A DNA stretch of 64,000 bases, taken from NCBI GenBank assembly GCA_964624795.1, contig CAZUZS010000013.1:1-64000 (forward strand), given 5' to 3'. Position 1 is the first letter of the stretch; each line of letters opens with the position of its first letter. The stretch comes from CAZUZS01 sp964624795. GTDB taxonomy: Bacteria > Calditrichota > Calditrichia > RBG-13-44-9. This document shows, piece after piece, positions 1 through 9,326 of this stretch. A program made the translations under genes and the position numbers. The notes under the pieces are model-generated. The model was not told the origin of the DNA, did not search any database, and saw nothing but the letters and a program-made list of their open reading frames with translations.

Positions 1-1040
1 AGGATGGTCACGAAAATGGCCAGCACCAGCCCGATCCACAGCACATCCCGCAAACTGCCGATGGCGCCGCTGACGAAATCGGCCTGATCGTAAAACGGCC
101 GCAACGTTACCCCCGCCGGCAACACCCGCTGAATTTCCTTCAACTGACTTTTCACAGCGCTGGTCACATCCAGCAGGTTGGCTTTGGGTTGCTTGAGGAT
201 AGCAATCAACGGTACATCCTTGCCGTTGGCGTTGATCTTGATGTAGTCCCGGCGCTCGGCAATCTCGACTCTGGCAATATCCTTCACCCGGATTTTGCTT
301 TTCGGCGAATTCACCAGAACGGTATTGGCCAGCTCATCCCTGGCATAAATGGCCGCGTCGGTCAGGGTGAGGTAGAGGCGGTTGTAATCGGCCGAAAATC
401 CGGTGGACGAGATAAAATTGGACTGCGACAACACACCGGAAACCATTGCCGGGGTAATGCGCAGCTCGCTCATTTTCACCGGGTCCAGCACGATGTGATA
501 TTCCTTCACCTTGCCGCCGATCACGCCCACTTCCGATACGCCCTGAATGCGCGAAAGCATCGGCTTGATGGTGAACTCAGCTAAGGTGCGTAACTCGATC
601 TGGCTTTTCCCCTCGCCTTCCAGCGAAAATCCCATGATCGGCAAAATGGAAGGATTCATCTTCTCGATGGTGATATTGACGTCCGGCGGAAGGTTCTGCT
701 TGATGGCGCTGATCTGCGCCTCCACCCGCTGCTTGCCCAAATCCACATCCGCTCCCCAGTTCAAGAATGCGGAAATCTCGCAACTGCCCCGGCTGGTGGT
801 GCTGCGCAGCATGTTCAACTCTTCCACCCGTTTGATGGCATTTTCCAGCGGAACGGTAACGGTGACCATCATCTTGTCCACCGGCTGTTCGCCGTTTTCG
901 GCAATGATTTTGATCTTGGGAAAAGTGATATCCGGGAACAACCCGGTTTTGATTTTCAACAGCGAATAAACGCCGCCTAAAAGAATCAGAACCAGGATGG
1001 CGGCGATGGGGCTTCGGTATTTGAGATAGAAATTATTCAT
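1..1040 (-). CDS. RND efflux transporter permease subunit (N-terminal part, runs off window)
   Basis: Inner-membrane proton-driven pump of a tripartite efflux system. The 346 visible codons start at ATG 1038-1040 (MNNFYLKYRSP) and run past the left edge. The first transmembrane helix (AAILVLILLGGVYSL) is followed by the porter-domain start GLFPDITFPKIKI and a VTVPLENAIK segment, typical of the RND superfamily. The last visible residues (VLWIGLVLAIFVTIL) are the second transmembrane helix. The start lies 3 bp after the adaptor gene's stop, so it is the third gene of an operon. Heavy-metal export (CusA-like) and drug export (AcrB-like) cannot be told apart from this fragment. Confidence 0.9.
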   Translation of the reverse strand, partial: MNNFYLKYRSPIAAILVLILLGGVYSLLKIKTGLFPDITFPKIKIIAENGEQPVDKMMVTVTVPLENAIKRVEELNMLRSTTSRGSCEISAFLNWGADVDLGKQRVEAQISAIKQNLPPDVNITIEKMNPSILPIMGFSLEGEGKSQIELRTLAEFTIKPMLSRIQGVSEVGVIGGKVKEYHIVLDPVKMSELRITPAMVSGVLSQSNFISSTGFSADYNRLYLTLTDAAIYARDELANTVLVNSPKSKIRVKDIARVEIAERRDYIKINANGKDVPLIAILKQPKANLLDVTSAVKSQLKEIQRVLPAGVTLRPFYDQADFVSGAIGSLRDVLWIGLVLAIFVTI

Positions 1041-1043
1041 GGC

Positions 1044-1982
1044 TTATCTGCTGATGGTTACTTTGGCGGTGTCGGGCAGCCCGAATGCCCCGTCCGAGAT
1101 GATTTGTTCACCCGGATGAAAAACCGGTTTGACGATCTGAATCAGGCTGTCATTTTCGATTCCTTTTTGCACATCCACCCGCACTGCGGTGGAATCGTTG
1201 GCCATTTTCATCACCCAGAATCGGTCCTGGGTCTCGTTGCTCAGCACGGCGCTGCGGGGCAGAAGGACGGCATCTTTGGCGGTTTTAAGGGGCAAACGAG
1301 CGTTCACATTCAGGTTCTCCGGCAGCGAAACCTGATGTTTCAGGTTCAGCAGAAAAGTCTGCGTTTGCGAAACCGGATCCACGCTGGGCAGAATCTCTTG
1401 AATGGCTGCCGGAACGGTGCGGCCGTCCGGCAAAAAAATATGGCAATCGCTACTGCGGCCGATTCGGGAAACGTAGGCGTAAGGAACGTTCAGTGTAATC
1501 CGCAGCGACGACGGATTGGAGATGATGGCGATCTCTTCGCCGTCGGCGACAAAATCGCCGGCGTGATAATTAAGCGTCGTCATCACGCCATCCGAATGGG
1601 CACGAACCGGGATCGAGCCTTTGAAGGTATCGCCCCCCAGATCGATGTGAATGCTGTCGTCCGCCGCCGATTCCCTGGTTTTGATGGCAAACACCAGGTC
1701 ACCTGCCCGGACATGATCGCCGATATTTTTATAGATTTTATCGATAAAACCCTGAAATGTCGCGCGCAGAACTTCCTTTTTCAAAAAGATAGTGTTGGCA
1801 TTCATGTCCACATATTCGGTAACGTCCTGAATACGGGGGTGGGTGACCTGTACCGGCGTTCCGCTGCTCATGGCTGTGTCGGCCCCGGACCGGTCTTTTC
1901 CACATGAAATCACCCCTGCTAAAAAAAGAAAAGTGAACAGCACCAGTATGAAATTGAATTTTCTCTTTTTTAATTTCTTCAT
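1044..1982 (-). CDS. RND efflux periplasmic adaptor lipoprotein (membrane fusion protein)
   Basis: 312 aa. It begins with a lipoprotein signal (hydrophobic core then VISC, Cys about residue 27), so it is probably anchored by lipid. Sequence typical of HlyD/AcrA-type adaptors is visible: a lipoyl-like half-motif (GDHVRAGDLVFAI) and its partner (AHSDGVMTTLNYHAGDFV), then beta-barrel and membrane-proximal regions. The long coiled-coil hairpin is short or absent, so this is a compact adaptor. It lies between the TolC-like gene (2 bp upstream) and the RND pump gene (3 bp downstream), which is the classic tripartite arrangement. Substrate unknown. Confidence 0.88.
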   Translation of the reverse strand: MKKLKKRKFNFILVLFTFLFLAGVISCGKDRSGADTAMSSGTPVQVTHPRIQDVTEYVDMNANTIFLKKEVLRATFQGFIDKIYKNIGDHVRAGDLVFAIKTRESAADDSIHIDLGGDTFKGSIPVRAHSDGVMTTLNYHAGDFVADGEEIAIISNPSSLRITLNVPYAYVSRIGRSSDCHIFLPDGRTVPAAIQEILPSVDPVSQTQTFLLNLKHQVSLPENLNVNARLPLKTAKDAVLLPRSAVLSNETQDRFWVMKMANDSTAVRVDVQKGIENDSLIQIVKPVFHPGEQIISDGAFGLPDTAKVTISR

Positions 1983-1984
1983 TT

Positions 1985-3253
1985 TTACCAGTTCCAGTAG
2001 TTGTAATTGTTGACGGCAAGCTGATAATTGGTTTCCGCTTCGATCTTGCTTCTCCTGAGATCGATCGAATTGCGCAGCAGGGTCAGGTAATCGATCATGG
2101 AAATGCTGCCCTGCTGCAGTTGACGGGCGGAGATATCCAGCACATCTTCATAATCCTGGATTTGCCCGGCCAGGCTCCGGATGTTTTTTTTCATCGATTG
2201 CATTTGCGATTGCAGATTTCGCCGCTGCAGGGCGATGTTGCGCTCCGAATAGCGGCGGTATTCGCTGATGGTTTGGCGGGTGAGCCGGTTCTGCTGGCGG
2301 GTGAGGCTCCGCTGGTTGCCGTCGAACAGCGCCAGTGAAAGATTGAGCCCGGCGCTCATGCCGAATTTGCGCTGAATATTCTGCAACTGTATGGCATTCA
2401 AGCCGGTAGTAAAAAATGCCTGCAACTGCGGCTGATATTTGGTTTCAAACAGGGTTTGTTCGGTAACTACGGCCAGGCTGTCCAGCTCGTACTTTTTCAT
2501 GAAATTGGATGTCCTCATCGGCGAAGCGGCTTCCAGTGCCACCGGATTAATTTCCACCAGCGATGTATCCCGGATTCCGCACAGGCTATAGAGCTGAAGC
2601 AAATTACTTTTGTACTGTTCTTTCATATCCCGAAATTTCATTTGCTGATTCTTCAGCTCGATTTGCAGCAGCAGGTAATCACGAGTACTGGCATAGCCTT
2701 TTTCCACCAGTTCGCCGGTCAAATTGAGCTGCTGTTGCAGGTTATCGACGATTCCCTGCGAAAGCTGCGTTTCTAAAGAATATTGCAGCGCATTCAGGTA
2801 CTGGGCAGTCACGTCCTTTTTCAAACTGTGCTGCTCCAAGGAAAACTGGTATTGGAAATTCTCGCCCTGAATTTGCACCTGCCGGTTCAGCGCTCCCGTC
2901 AGCTTACCGTTGAAAAGGTTGTGCTCCACATTCACCTGCGCCGAATATAATCCGCCGTCGTACAAAGCAACATCATATCCGACGGCCCGCGGAGAAGGAT
3001 CGGTGGTGATCAGATCACCGTGATTGTTAAAATAAGGGGTGAACAGGTAATTGCCGGTAACCGAAACCTGGAAAGCGGAATTTTGGGCATGGTTCAATTT
3101 GCCCTGCAGCCGATTGCTCCCTTCCTGGTTTCGGTATTCATTGAGCGCCGGGGAATTTTCCTCGGCCTTGCCGATGAAATAATCCAGAGAATTTTGTGCA
3201 AAGACGGGGAATGCCGTCAGCAAGAAAAATAAAAGGTAAAAGATCATTCGCAT
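1985..3253 (-). CDS. TolC-family outer-membrane efflux protein
   Basis: 422 aa with a Sec signal peptide (MIFYLLFFLLTAFPVFAQ). The rest is rich in Gln, Leu and Asn with long alpha-helical segments in two similar halves, as in TolC channels. Typical phrases are the LVEKGYASTRDYLLLQIEL helix of the first half and LQQGSISMIDYLTLLRN in the second. It is the first gene of the efflux trio and forms the outer-membrane duct. Two ATG codons (3253 and 3247) are possible starts. The 135-bp gap to the histidine kinase gene upstream probably carries the trio's promoter or is read through. Confidence 0.88.
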   Translation of the reverse strand: MRMIFYLLFFLLTAFPVFAQNSLDYFIGKAEENSPALNEYRNQEGSNRLQGKLNHAQNSAFQVSVTGNYLFTPYFNNHGDLITTDPSPRAVGYDVALYDGGLYSAQVNVEHNLFNGKLTGALNRQVQIQGENFQYQFSLEQHSLKKDVTAQYLNALQYSLETQLSQGIVDNLQQQLNLTGELVEKGYASTRDYLLLQIELKNQQMKFRDMKEQYKSNLLQLYSLCGIRDTSLVEINPVALEAASPMRTSNFMKKYELDSLAVVTEQTLFETKYQPQLQAFFTTGLNAIQLQNIQRKFGMSAGLNLSLALFDGNQRSLTRQQNRLTRQTISEYRRYSERNIALQRRNLQSQMQSMKKNIRSLAGQIQDYEDVLDISARQLQQGSISMIDYLTLLRNSIDLRRSKIEAETNYQLAVNNYNYWNW

Positions 3254-3388
3254 AGTTCATCCGCGTTTAACCGGTCGTGAATATAAGAACCAAACCATTA
3301 AGAAATTATTAAGATGGGAGGAGAAAAATTATGTGGCTAAAATTTCTTTAATTTACGAACAAAACAACTGCCCGTGGATCTGCCGCCC

Positions 3389-4792
3389 TTATGCCTCCGG
3401 CGCAAGCGGCAGCTCAACCGTAATTGCAGTGCCATTCTCGCCATCGCTTCCCACATGCAGTTGGCCACAGTGGGCTTCTGCAATCCAGCGGGCAATGGGC
3501 AAACCCAGACCGCTTCCTTTAATATTCTTCATCTCCTTTTGATCGGCCCGGTAGAAGCGGTCAAAAATGCGTGGAATATCTTCCCGCCGGATACCGATCC
3601 CGTTATCGCGAATGGTGACCACCGCCCGGCCGTCCTGCACCGAACAAGTGACAGCAATTGCACCATTTTCCGGGGTGTATTTTATCGAGTTGTCCAGCAG
3701 GTTCAAAAAAAGCCGCTTCAGATAAGTTTCTTCGCCGAGAATAAAAACTCCCGACTCTGCCTGAAATTCAAACTTCTGGTTTTTGGAATCGGCCAGAATG
3801 CGGACATCTTCAAATAAATATTCCAACAAACCCGTTAGTTCAACTTTTTGATGGAAAAAATCAGGCCGCATTTCCAGGGAACGAGCCAGCAGGGAAAGAT
3901 CATCTATCATTTTACTGAGGCGCGCCAACTCCTCGATGTCGCTCGCCAAGCGCTGCCGCAGGGAGGCGGGAAGCCGGTGGTTGGCGATTTCGCTCTCCCA
4001 ATGGGCACGCAAAATTGACAACGGCGTTTTTAGCTCATGAGAGATATTGCCAATCAACTGCCGCTGCTGCTCGAAGGAATGCTGCAGCCGGGATAACAAA
4101 TCGTTGAAACGGCGCGCAAGCCTCCCCAGCTCATCACCGGGATTCAGAACCGGCAGTCGTTCGTTCAGATTTTTATGGGAAATATTTTCCGTTCGCCGGG
4201 CCATTATCGAAACCGGCCTGATGGCACGGTCCACCATAAAAAAGCTGGCGGCGGCCACCGCCAACAAAAATACGGGCAGGGAAAACAGAATGAGCCTTTG
4301 GAAAAATGAAAGCGAATTTTCGATATTCTTTAGTGGTTCGGCAGCCTCCACCCATCCCACTTCCTCTTCGGAATCGGAATTCACAACCGGAAGAATCACG
4401 CTGCGCTGCCTGTTTCCCGAAATGCTGAATTCCCGGTAATAATGCCCGTTTAACTTCAGCGCAGCGGCTTCCGCAAAAGGAAAAGGAATGTTGTGTTTTC
4501 CGAAATGATCGGATTTGAAAATATAGCTGCTGTCTTTTCCAACGATTCGAATCCAGCCGGAACGCGCCGTTTCGTAATTCTCCGTCCCCTGCTGCAAAAA
4601 ATTGAAAGCCCGATCGGCGGGACTGTAGCTATCCTCGATGCTCTCAGCCAGGGTGAGAAGCCGCTGGTTAAAATGCCAGTTCAGGAGACTTCTCAAACCC
4701 AGATAAAGAAATGCACAGAAGAATACCAGGAGCACAAAGACAACAATCGTGTAGAAGATTGTCAGGCGGGTTCTTATCAGACCAAGTTTCAT
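3389..4792 (-). CDS. Sensor histidine kinase (HAMP-HisKA-HATPase)
   Basis: 467 aa. Transmembrane helix about residues 10-32, a periplasmic sensor of about 130 residues, second helix about 166-187, HAMP about 188-240, then HisKA with the phospho-acceptor His252 in NISHELKTPLS. The ATPase domain shows the N box (NLLDNSIKYTP), G1 (DNGIGI), F box (FDRFYRAD) and G2 (GSGLGLPIA), so it looks fully active. It overlaps the response regulator gene by 4 bp (ATGA). The type and the adjacent efflux trio suggest a CusS/BaeS-like sensor of metals or envelope stress. The signal is not readable from sequence. Confidence 0.93.
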   Translation of the reverse strand: MKLGLIRTRLTIFYTIVVFVLLVFFCAFLYLGLRSLLNWHFNQRLLTLAESIEDSYSPADRAFNFLQQGTENYETARSGWIRIVGKDSSYIFKSDHFGKHNIPFPFAEAAALKLNGHYYREFSISGNRQRSVILPVVNSDSEEEVGWVEAAEPLKNIENSLSFFQRLILFSLPVFLLAVAAASFFMVDRAIRPVSIMARRTENISHKNLNERLPVLNPGDELGRLARRFNDLLSRLQHSFEQQRQLIGNISHELKTPLSILRAHWESEIANHRLPASLRQRLASDIEELARLSKMIDDLSLLARSLEMRPDFFHQKVELTGLLEYLFEDVRILADSKNQKFEFQAESGVFILGEETYLKRLFLNLLDNSIKYTPENGAIAVTCSVQDGRAVVTIRDNGIGIRREDIPRIFDRFYRADQKEMKNIKGSGLGLPIARWIAEAHCGQLHVGSDGENGTAITVELPLAPEA

Positions 4793-5466
4793 AAATTGTT
4801 ATCCTTGATGATATAGCCGACTCCCCAAACCGTTTCAATTATGGGATTATTCTCGTTGATTTCCAGTTTTCGCCGCAGGTTATTTATGTGCACATCAACC
4901 ACATTGGTCATCAGGTCAAAATTGTCGCCCCACACATGCTCGGCGATGGTGAGCCGTGAAACCACTCGATTCATGTTAAACAGCAGCAGTTCCAAAATCC
5001 CGTATTCGCGAGGCGTAAGCGAAATATTTTTCCCGCCGCAAACGACTTCGTGAGAAAGCGTGTTCACCTCCAATTTTCCAACCCGGATAACGGGATGGGA
5101 AACAGAAAATTTACGCCGTAAACAAACACGCACCCGCGCCAGCAGCTCGGCCGTGGGGAACGGCTTGGACAGGTAGTCATCCGCACCGCTGTCCAGCCCC
5201 TGGATGCGGTCTTCAAGCTTGTCCCGTGCGGTAAGAAAAATAACCGGTGTGTCAACTTTCTCTTCCCGGAGATCGTGCAGAATGCTCAGTCCATCTTTTC
5301 CGGGAAGGGAGATATCCAGGATAACCAGGTCGAAATCTTCCACAAAAGCCAGCTCCCAGGCTTGCAGTCCGTCGTAGGCAGCAGTCACATTATACCCCGC
5401 CTGCTGCAGGGTCTCCTGCAAACTGGCGGCAAGCTTTCGATCATCCTCTGCAATGAGTATCCTCAT
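4789..5466 (-). CDS. OmpR-family response regulator
   Basis: 225 aa. The receiver domain has the acidic pair (AEDD), phospho-acceptor Asp51 in VILDISLPG, and Lys101 in LSKPF. A C-terminal winged-helix DNA-binding domain follows (SLTPREYGILELLL, then VVDVHINNLRRKL). ATG start at 5464-5466 with a CGGAG ribosome site. It is translationally coupled to the histidine kinase and likely controls its own operon and the efflux trio downstream on the same strand. Confidence 0.94.
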   Translation of the reverse strand: MRILIAEDDRKLAASLQETLQQAGYNVTAAYDGLQAWELAFVEDFDLVILDISLPGKDGLSILHDLREEKVDTPVIFLTARDKLEDRIQGLDSGADDYLSKPFPTAELLARVRVCLRRKFSVSHPVIRVGKLEVNTLSHEVVCGGKNISLTPREYGILELLLFNMNRVVSRLTIAEHVWGDNFDLMTNVVDVHINNLRRKLEINENNPIIETVWGVGYIIKDNNL

Positions 5467-5700
5467 GTCCGCTCCGAACTTCAGTGATTTACAATATAAA
5501 ATTGTATTTCTTCAAAAAGTTCTGAAATTTGAAAAACTGGCGGTACAATTCAGCCGCGACTGAGCGCAAAGTAACCAGACAATATGAAATCTAACAAAGA
5601 ACCGGGCTGTGGGTATGCGCGAGCAGTGCAATCAAAATGATACGGAAAATAGGAGCAACACAATCCTCATCCCGTTGGGGAAGTTGGCCAGCGGTTTTCC

Positions 5701-6933
5701 CTACGGATCGGCTTTGCCCGATACTGTGTTCACGCCTCTTTCAACCTCCGCATTCAGCGCATTCGCCAGATCCCGGATTTGCTGAAAACGCCGGGAATCG
5801 CTCGCGGTCCGGTAAAGCGGGTAGATCGTTTTATTGGTGAGCAGCGGATCCGCATCTGCGGGAAACAAGCCGTTTTCCACCGCCCGGTTAAATTCAACAG
5901 TTCCCGGAATCGGGGAAAACGAGGCCAGCCGCGATTTTATTCCCAGTGATCGAACAAAGCGAATGCTCCGGCACACCTCTTCCAGCGGCTGGTTCGGTAA
6001 GCCCATCAGCACATACGCTTCCAGCGATTTCCGGTGATACCCTGCTTTCTCAAGATTTATCACCGCTCGCTCCAGGTCCCCCGGCGTTACCTTATTCTTC
6101 ATGGAAGCCCCCCGCTCCGGGCTAATCGATTCGAAGCTCAACCGGATGGTGGTGAAGCCGCTGTGAATAAATAAATCGGCGCACTCTTCATCGATTTCCC
6201 GCGCATGAAGGCCATTCGGCGTGTGAAAACGNNNNNNNNNNNNNNNNNNNNNNNNNNNNNNNNNNNNNNNNNNNNNNNNNNNNNNNNNNNNNNNNNNNNN
6301 NNNNNNNNNNNNNNNNNNNNNNNNNNNNNNNAAGTCATCCAGAGATTGGGGCGTCGGATTAATTTCCGGGGCATGCGGCAGAATCTGTCCCAACAATTTT
6401 GCAGCGCCCATTTCACCAGGCCCGGTGACAAGATAATCCGGCCGGACCACCTGTCTGGCATGATCGGGCATGAGCGTGGCGTAAATTCCACCCAGGATTA
6501 TCGGCACACCGGAAAATTGCCGGCGAACAAGTTCCACTGCCCGCAGCACACCGGGGTACCAGTAGGTCATCAACGAAGTAACCAGCACGGCGTCCGGCCT
6601 GGGAGTTGCCTTAAGCTTGGAGAGAAAAAGCTCTTCCGGCAATCCATAGCGGGCATAATTACGCGGCACAAAATGCAGAATTGGCGGTTTCTCTACTACC
6701 TGCCGGTGAAACGGCCCGGTGCCGTATTTTTTTATTTTCGGTGAATTTCTATTCTGATATTTCAACAGATCGGGATGGTGCCTGTCCAGGCAATCGATAA
6801 AATCGATCCGGTAACCAAGCTCTCGCAGGTAGGCTGCCACATACAGCAGCCCTGCCGGTTTGCTCCACAGATCGAACGCAGCGAAATCGTATATCCAGGG
6901 ATTTATTAAAAGGAGTCGGGGTTTTTCGGACAT
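5701..6933 (-). CDS. B12-binding radical SAM protein, interrupted by an assembly gap
   Basis: The N-terminal part resembles a cobalamin-binding Rossmann domain (LLLINPWIYDFAAFDLWSKP, then VLVTSLMTYWYPGV and PIILGGIYATLMPDHA). The C-terminal part has radical SAM barrel features (RLSFESISPERG, LEAYVLMGLPNQP). The 100-N gap at 6232-6331 falls exactly where the CxxxCxxC cluster motif should be, so the motif cannot be verified. The frame is preserved across the gap only because 100 N is a placeholder. Substrate unknown; such proteins often modify lipids, hopanoids or peptides. It is the last gene of the minus-strand run that contains the secreted redox proteins. Confidence 0.8.
   Translation of the reverse strand: MSEKPRLLLINPWIYDFAAFDLWSKPAGLLYVAAYLRELGYRIDFIDCLDRHHPDLLKYQNRNSPKIKKYGTGPFHRQVVEKPPILHFVPRNYARYGLPEELFLSKLKATPRPDAVLVTSLMTYWYPGVLRAVELVRRQFSGVPIILGGIYATLMPDHARQVVRPDYLVTGPGEMGAAKLLGQILPHAPEINPTPQSLDDXXXXXXXXXXXXXXXXXXXXXXXXXXXXXXXXXXRFHTPNGLHAREIDEECADLFIHSGFTTIRLSFESISPERGASMKNKVTPGDLERAVINLEKAGYHRKSLEAYVLMGLPNQPLEEVCRSIRFVRSLGIKSRLASFSPIPGTVEFNRAVENGLFPADADPLLTNKTIYPLYRTASDSRRFQQIRDLANALNAEVERGVNTVSGKADP
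6232..6331. other. 100-N scaffold gap
   Basis: Exactly 100 N, the usual placeholder for a gap of unknown size. It removes the middle of the radical SAM gene. Confidence 0.98.
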
Positions 6934-7076
6934 GAAAAATTTCTTTGCTTATGGCCGTTCATTCATTGCATCAGAAAATTAGCCATGTACGAAACATAAA
7001 TCAATCGCAAAGCGGAAAGCCGGTATGCCCTCTCGCCTGGCTTGCCCGAACTTCGATGATACCGTTTACAGAAATC

Positions 7077-8474
7077 TTAGAACCGGTTGATCAACCTAAG
7101 CTCCACTCCTTCGAATTCGGGACGAAAGATGCAAACACCGCCTACACATAATTTCCCTTCCCGGCGTTTACCCCCGAAAACAGAAAGATCAAAATTCTCC
7201 AGAAAGTGCACATCCACTTGTCCGCCAAGCCAAATATCTTTTTCCGAAAGCTGATCGGTGGTCCGTTCTGCCAACAGCGACAGAGTATATAGTGGGGAAC
7301 GGTCGTAACTCAGCGTTATAGCCTGGTTGTAAAACTGGCGGTCATTTAGCAAAACTTTGGCATGTTGATGCTCAACGATTAACTTTACCGCATTGTATCC
7401 TTTGAAGGACAATTTCCCGGTGCCCACAAAGTTTAGATATTCTGCAGCCAGATCTCTTTGCTGACCAAATCCGCCGACCAGATTTAGGTTGTAGGTGGGG
7501 TCAAATTCCAACTGTCCATAATATTCTCGATAGAGCAGCAAACCGTCATGATTTGTCGTGCGGCTGTTGCTCAACGTCAAAACCCCCTTATCGCCAATCG
7601 TGTAGGAAAGCTCGGCCAGGTAGCCTTTTTCATCGTTGGCATTCTGAACCAGTTGATGTCGATTCATCAAAGTGTAGAGGTGTTCACGCACAACCGCCGG
7701 GGGATTATTGTATGTCAATCCTTCTGTTAAATCGAACTGATCGTAATCCCGGTATTCCACGAGAGCGGTAAGCGGCCCATAGTAAACATTTCCCATACCG
7801 TAATACGCCTTGCCTGGCGGGTAGGTATTCGGGAATTTTTTGAATGCCCGCTCGAAATAAAAACTTCCCCAATTTAAATTCGTCTCCGCATGAACAGATC
7901 CCCAATCCACATCCCCTTCAGCAGGCAGCCGGGTCGTCACATAGCTACCGCCAAAACTGAGAAAAAGAACAGGCTTCAGGTTAACAGTTCCGCCTTCCAG
8001 TACCGCGTGCCGCCGGCCGCTGCGATCCCGCGGACGACCGCCCAAAAGTTGAAAATCGATGTAACGTTGGTGAAATTCGAACTTGGCGCCATCGATATTG
8101 GTATCCCAGCGCAGCATACGATTCTCAAATGAACGTAAAACCAGCCCCCGGCCAAAAAGGCTGTAAAAATTTCCCAGGGTTACCACCAGGTTGTCTTTGC
8201 GGTACTCCATAAAGCGCTGTGAAATTCCCTGGCCGGTAGTGTCCAGTGAGTACAGTTGAGGCGGGAGATGCATTTCGTATCTCGCTCCCAACCGCCAGTT
8301 TTGATAATTCATGTAAATATCGGTCCAGTCCTCGAAATATTTATTATCGGTTTCCCGGTCAACCGAGTATTCCAGGAAATTATTCCCCTGCAACTGGAGT
8401 TGTGCGAACAGATCGGTTTTAATCAGGGACAAAACCAACAATAAGGACAGGACAGTAGCAAACAGGTTTTTCAT
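7077..8474 (-). CDS. Outer-membrane beta-barrel protein (DUF6029-like)
   Basis: 465 aa with a signal peptide ending DLFAQ. The mature protein is made of alternating aromatic and polar strands (LQGNNFLEYSVDRETDNKYF, NYQNWRLGARYEM) and ends in Phe (ELRLINRF), the outer-membrane barrel signature. It resembles DUF6029 proteins of Bacteroidota by general pattern; I could not confirm this by a search. It is downstream of the TlpA-like and Omp28-like genes on the same strand and may be a surface channel or an anchor for them. Function unknown. Confidence 0.65.
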   Translation of the reverse strand: MKNLFATVLSLLLVLSLIKTDLFAQLQLQGNNFLEYSVDRETDNKYFEDWTDIYMNYQNWRLGARYEMHLPPQLYSLDTTGQGISQRFMEYRKDNLVVTLGNFYSLFGRGLVLRSFENRMLRWDTNIDGAKFEFHQRYIDFQLLGGRPRDRSGRRHAVLEGGTVNLKPVLFLSFGGSYVTTRLPAEGDVDWGSVHAETNLNWGSFYFERAFKKFPNTYPPGKAYYGMGNVYYGPLTALVEYRDYDQFDLTEGLTYNNPPAVVREHLYTLMNRHQLVQNANDEKGYLAELSYTIGDKGVLTLSNSRTTNHDGLLLYREYYGQLEFDPTYNLNLVGGFGQQRDLAAEYLNFVGTGKLSFKGYNAVKLIVEHQHAKVLLNDRQFYNQAITLSYDRSPLYTLSLLAERTTDQLSEKDIWLGGQVDVHFLENFDLSVFGGKRREGKLCVGGVCIFRPEFEGVELRLINRF

Positions 8475-8662
8475 GGAAGCATTCCTTGCAGTTGATACTT
8501 ATTCAAAATCTTAATTCTATTGCAGTATTATAATTTACCCCGGTGCAAACGGGATTATCGAGAAAATGCAATCTACCACAAGGGTGAGCAATAAATATCC
8601 CGCATGGAATAAATATCAGTTCACCGACTCTGCGGAAGAGGCATGTTAAGAGGTAACAAAAT

Positions 8663-9166
8663 CTAATCTAACAATTTCTGTAGTTCCTGCTCCAGTTTTT
8701 TTTCATCCCCCACCCGGTAGCCAACATGAGTATAGACGATGTTCCCATCTTTGTCGATTAATACAGTATATGGAGGAACTGTTCCCTGGTACAAACGCAT
8801 CACTTCGGAATTCGTATCCAAAAGTACGGTAAAGCCATAACGGTGAGATTTTACAAAACTGTTCACCCGCCCAACAGTCTTGGGATCATCAACCGAAACA
8901 GCCAGGAATTGCACACCTTTTTTGGAATATTCATCATAAATATGTTTTTCTTTTTTTAACTCTTCGATGCAGGGGACACACCAGGTAGCCCAAAAATTCA
9001 TGACAATTGGGCCTTTTTCCAAATTTTTCGAAAGCTGATAATCCTGCCCATCCACATTTTTTAAAACGAAGTCAGGTGCTTTTTTTGTGTCATTTTTTTC
9101 TTCTTGCGCCAAGGCAAGAGATGCAAAAAGTGCCAGAACCAAAAACATCAACATTAGCTTCTTCAT
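8663..9166 (-). CDS. TlpA/ResA-like thioredoxin-fold protein
   Basis: 167 aa. Signal peptide (LMFLVLALFASLALAQ), then a peroxiredoxin/TlpA-type thioredoxin fold. Redox motif TWCVPC with Cys63 and Cys66; cis-proline segment GTVPPYTVLIDKDG. An exported thiol-disulfide reductase, working in the periplasm on cytochrome c maturation or other secreted cysteine proteins. Strong ribosome site (GGAGG) before the ATG. It lies between the CPPC lipoprotein and the beta-barrel gene, suggesting a common redox role. Confidence 0.9.
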   Translation of the reverse strand: MKKLMLMFLVLALFASLALAQEEKNDTKKAPDFVLKNVDGQDYQLSKNLEKGPIVMNFWATWCVPCIEELKKEKHIYDEYSKKGVQFLAVSVDDPKTVGRVNSFVKSHRYGFTVLLDTNSEVMRLYQGTVPPYTVLIDKDGNIVYTHVGYRVGDEKKLEQELQKLLD

Positions 9167-9326
9167 TACTCCTCCGTCAGACTATTTAAATTTATAAAAA
9201 TCTTTGAAACGAGACCGGAAATCAAAATCATATTTTTATCTAAATTTTCTGCCCCTCGCAACCATTCTATTCAAATATAGAATATTAGTAATTTTTCATC
9301 ACCATTCCTGAGCAGATGAACTGAAA

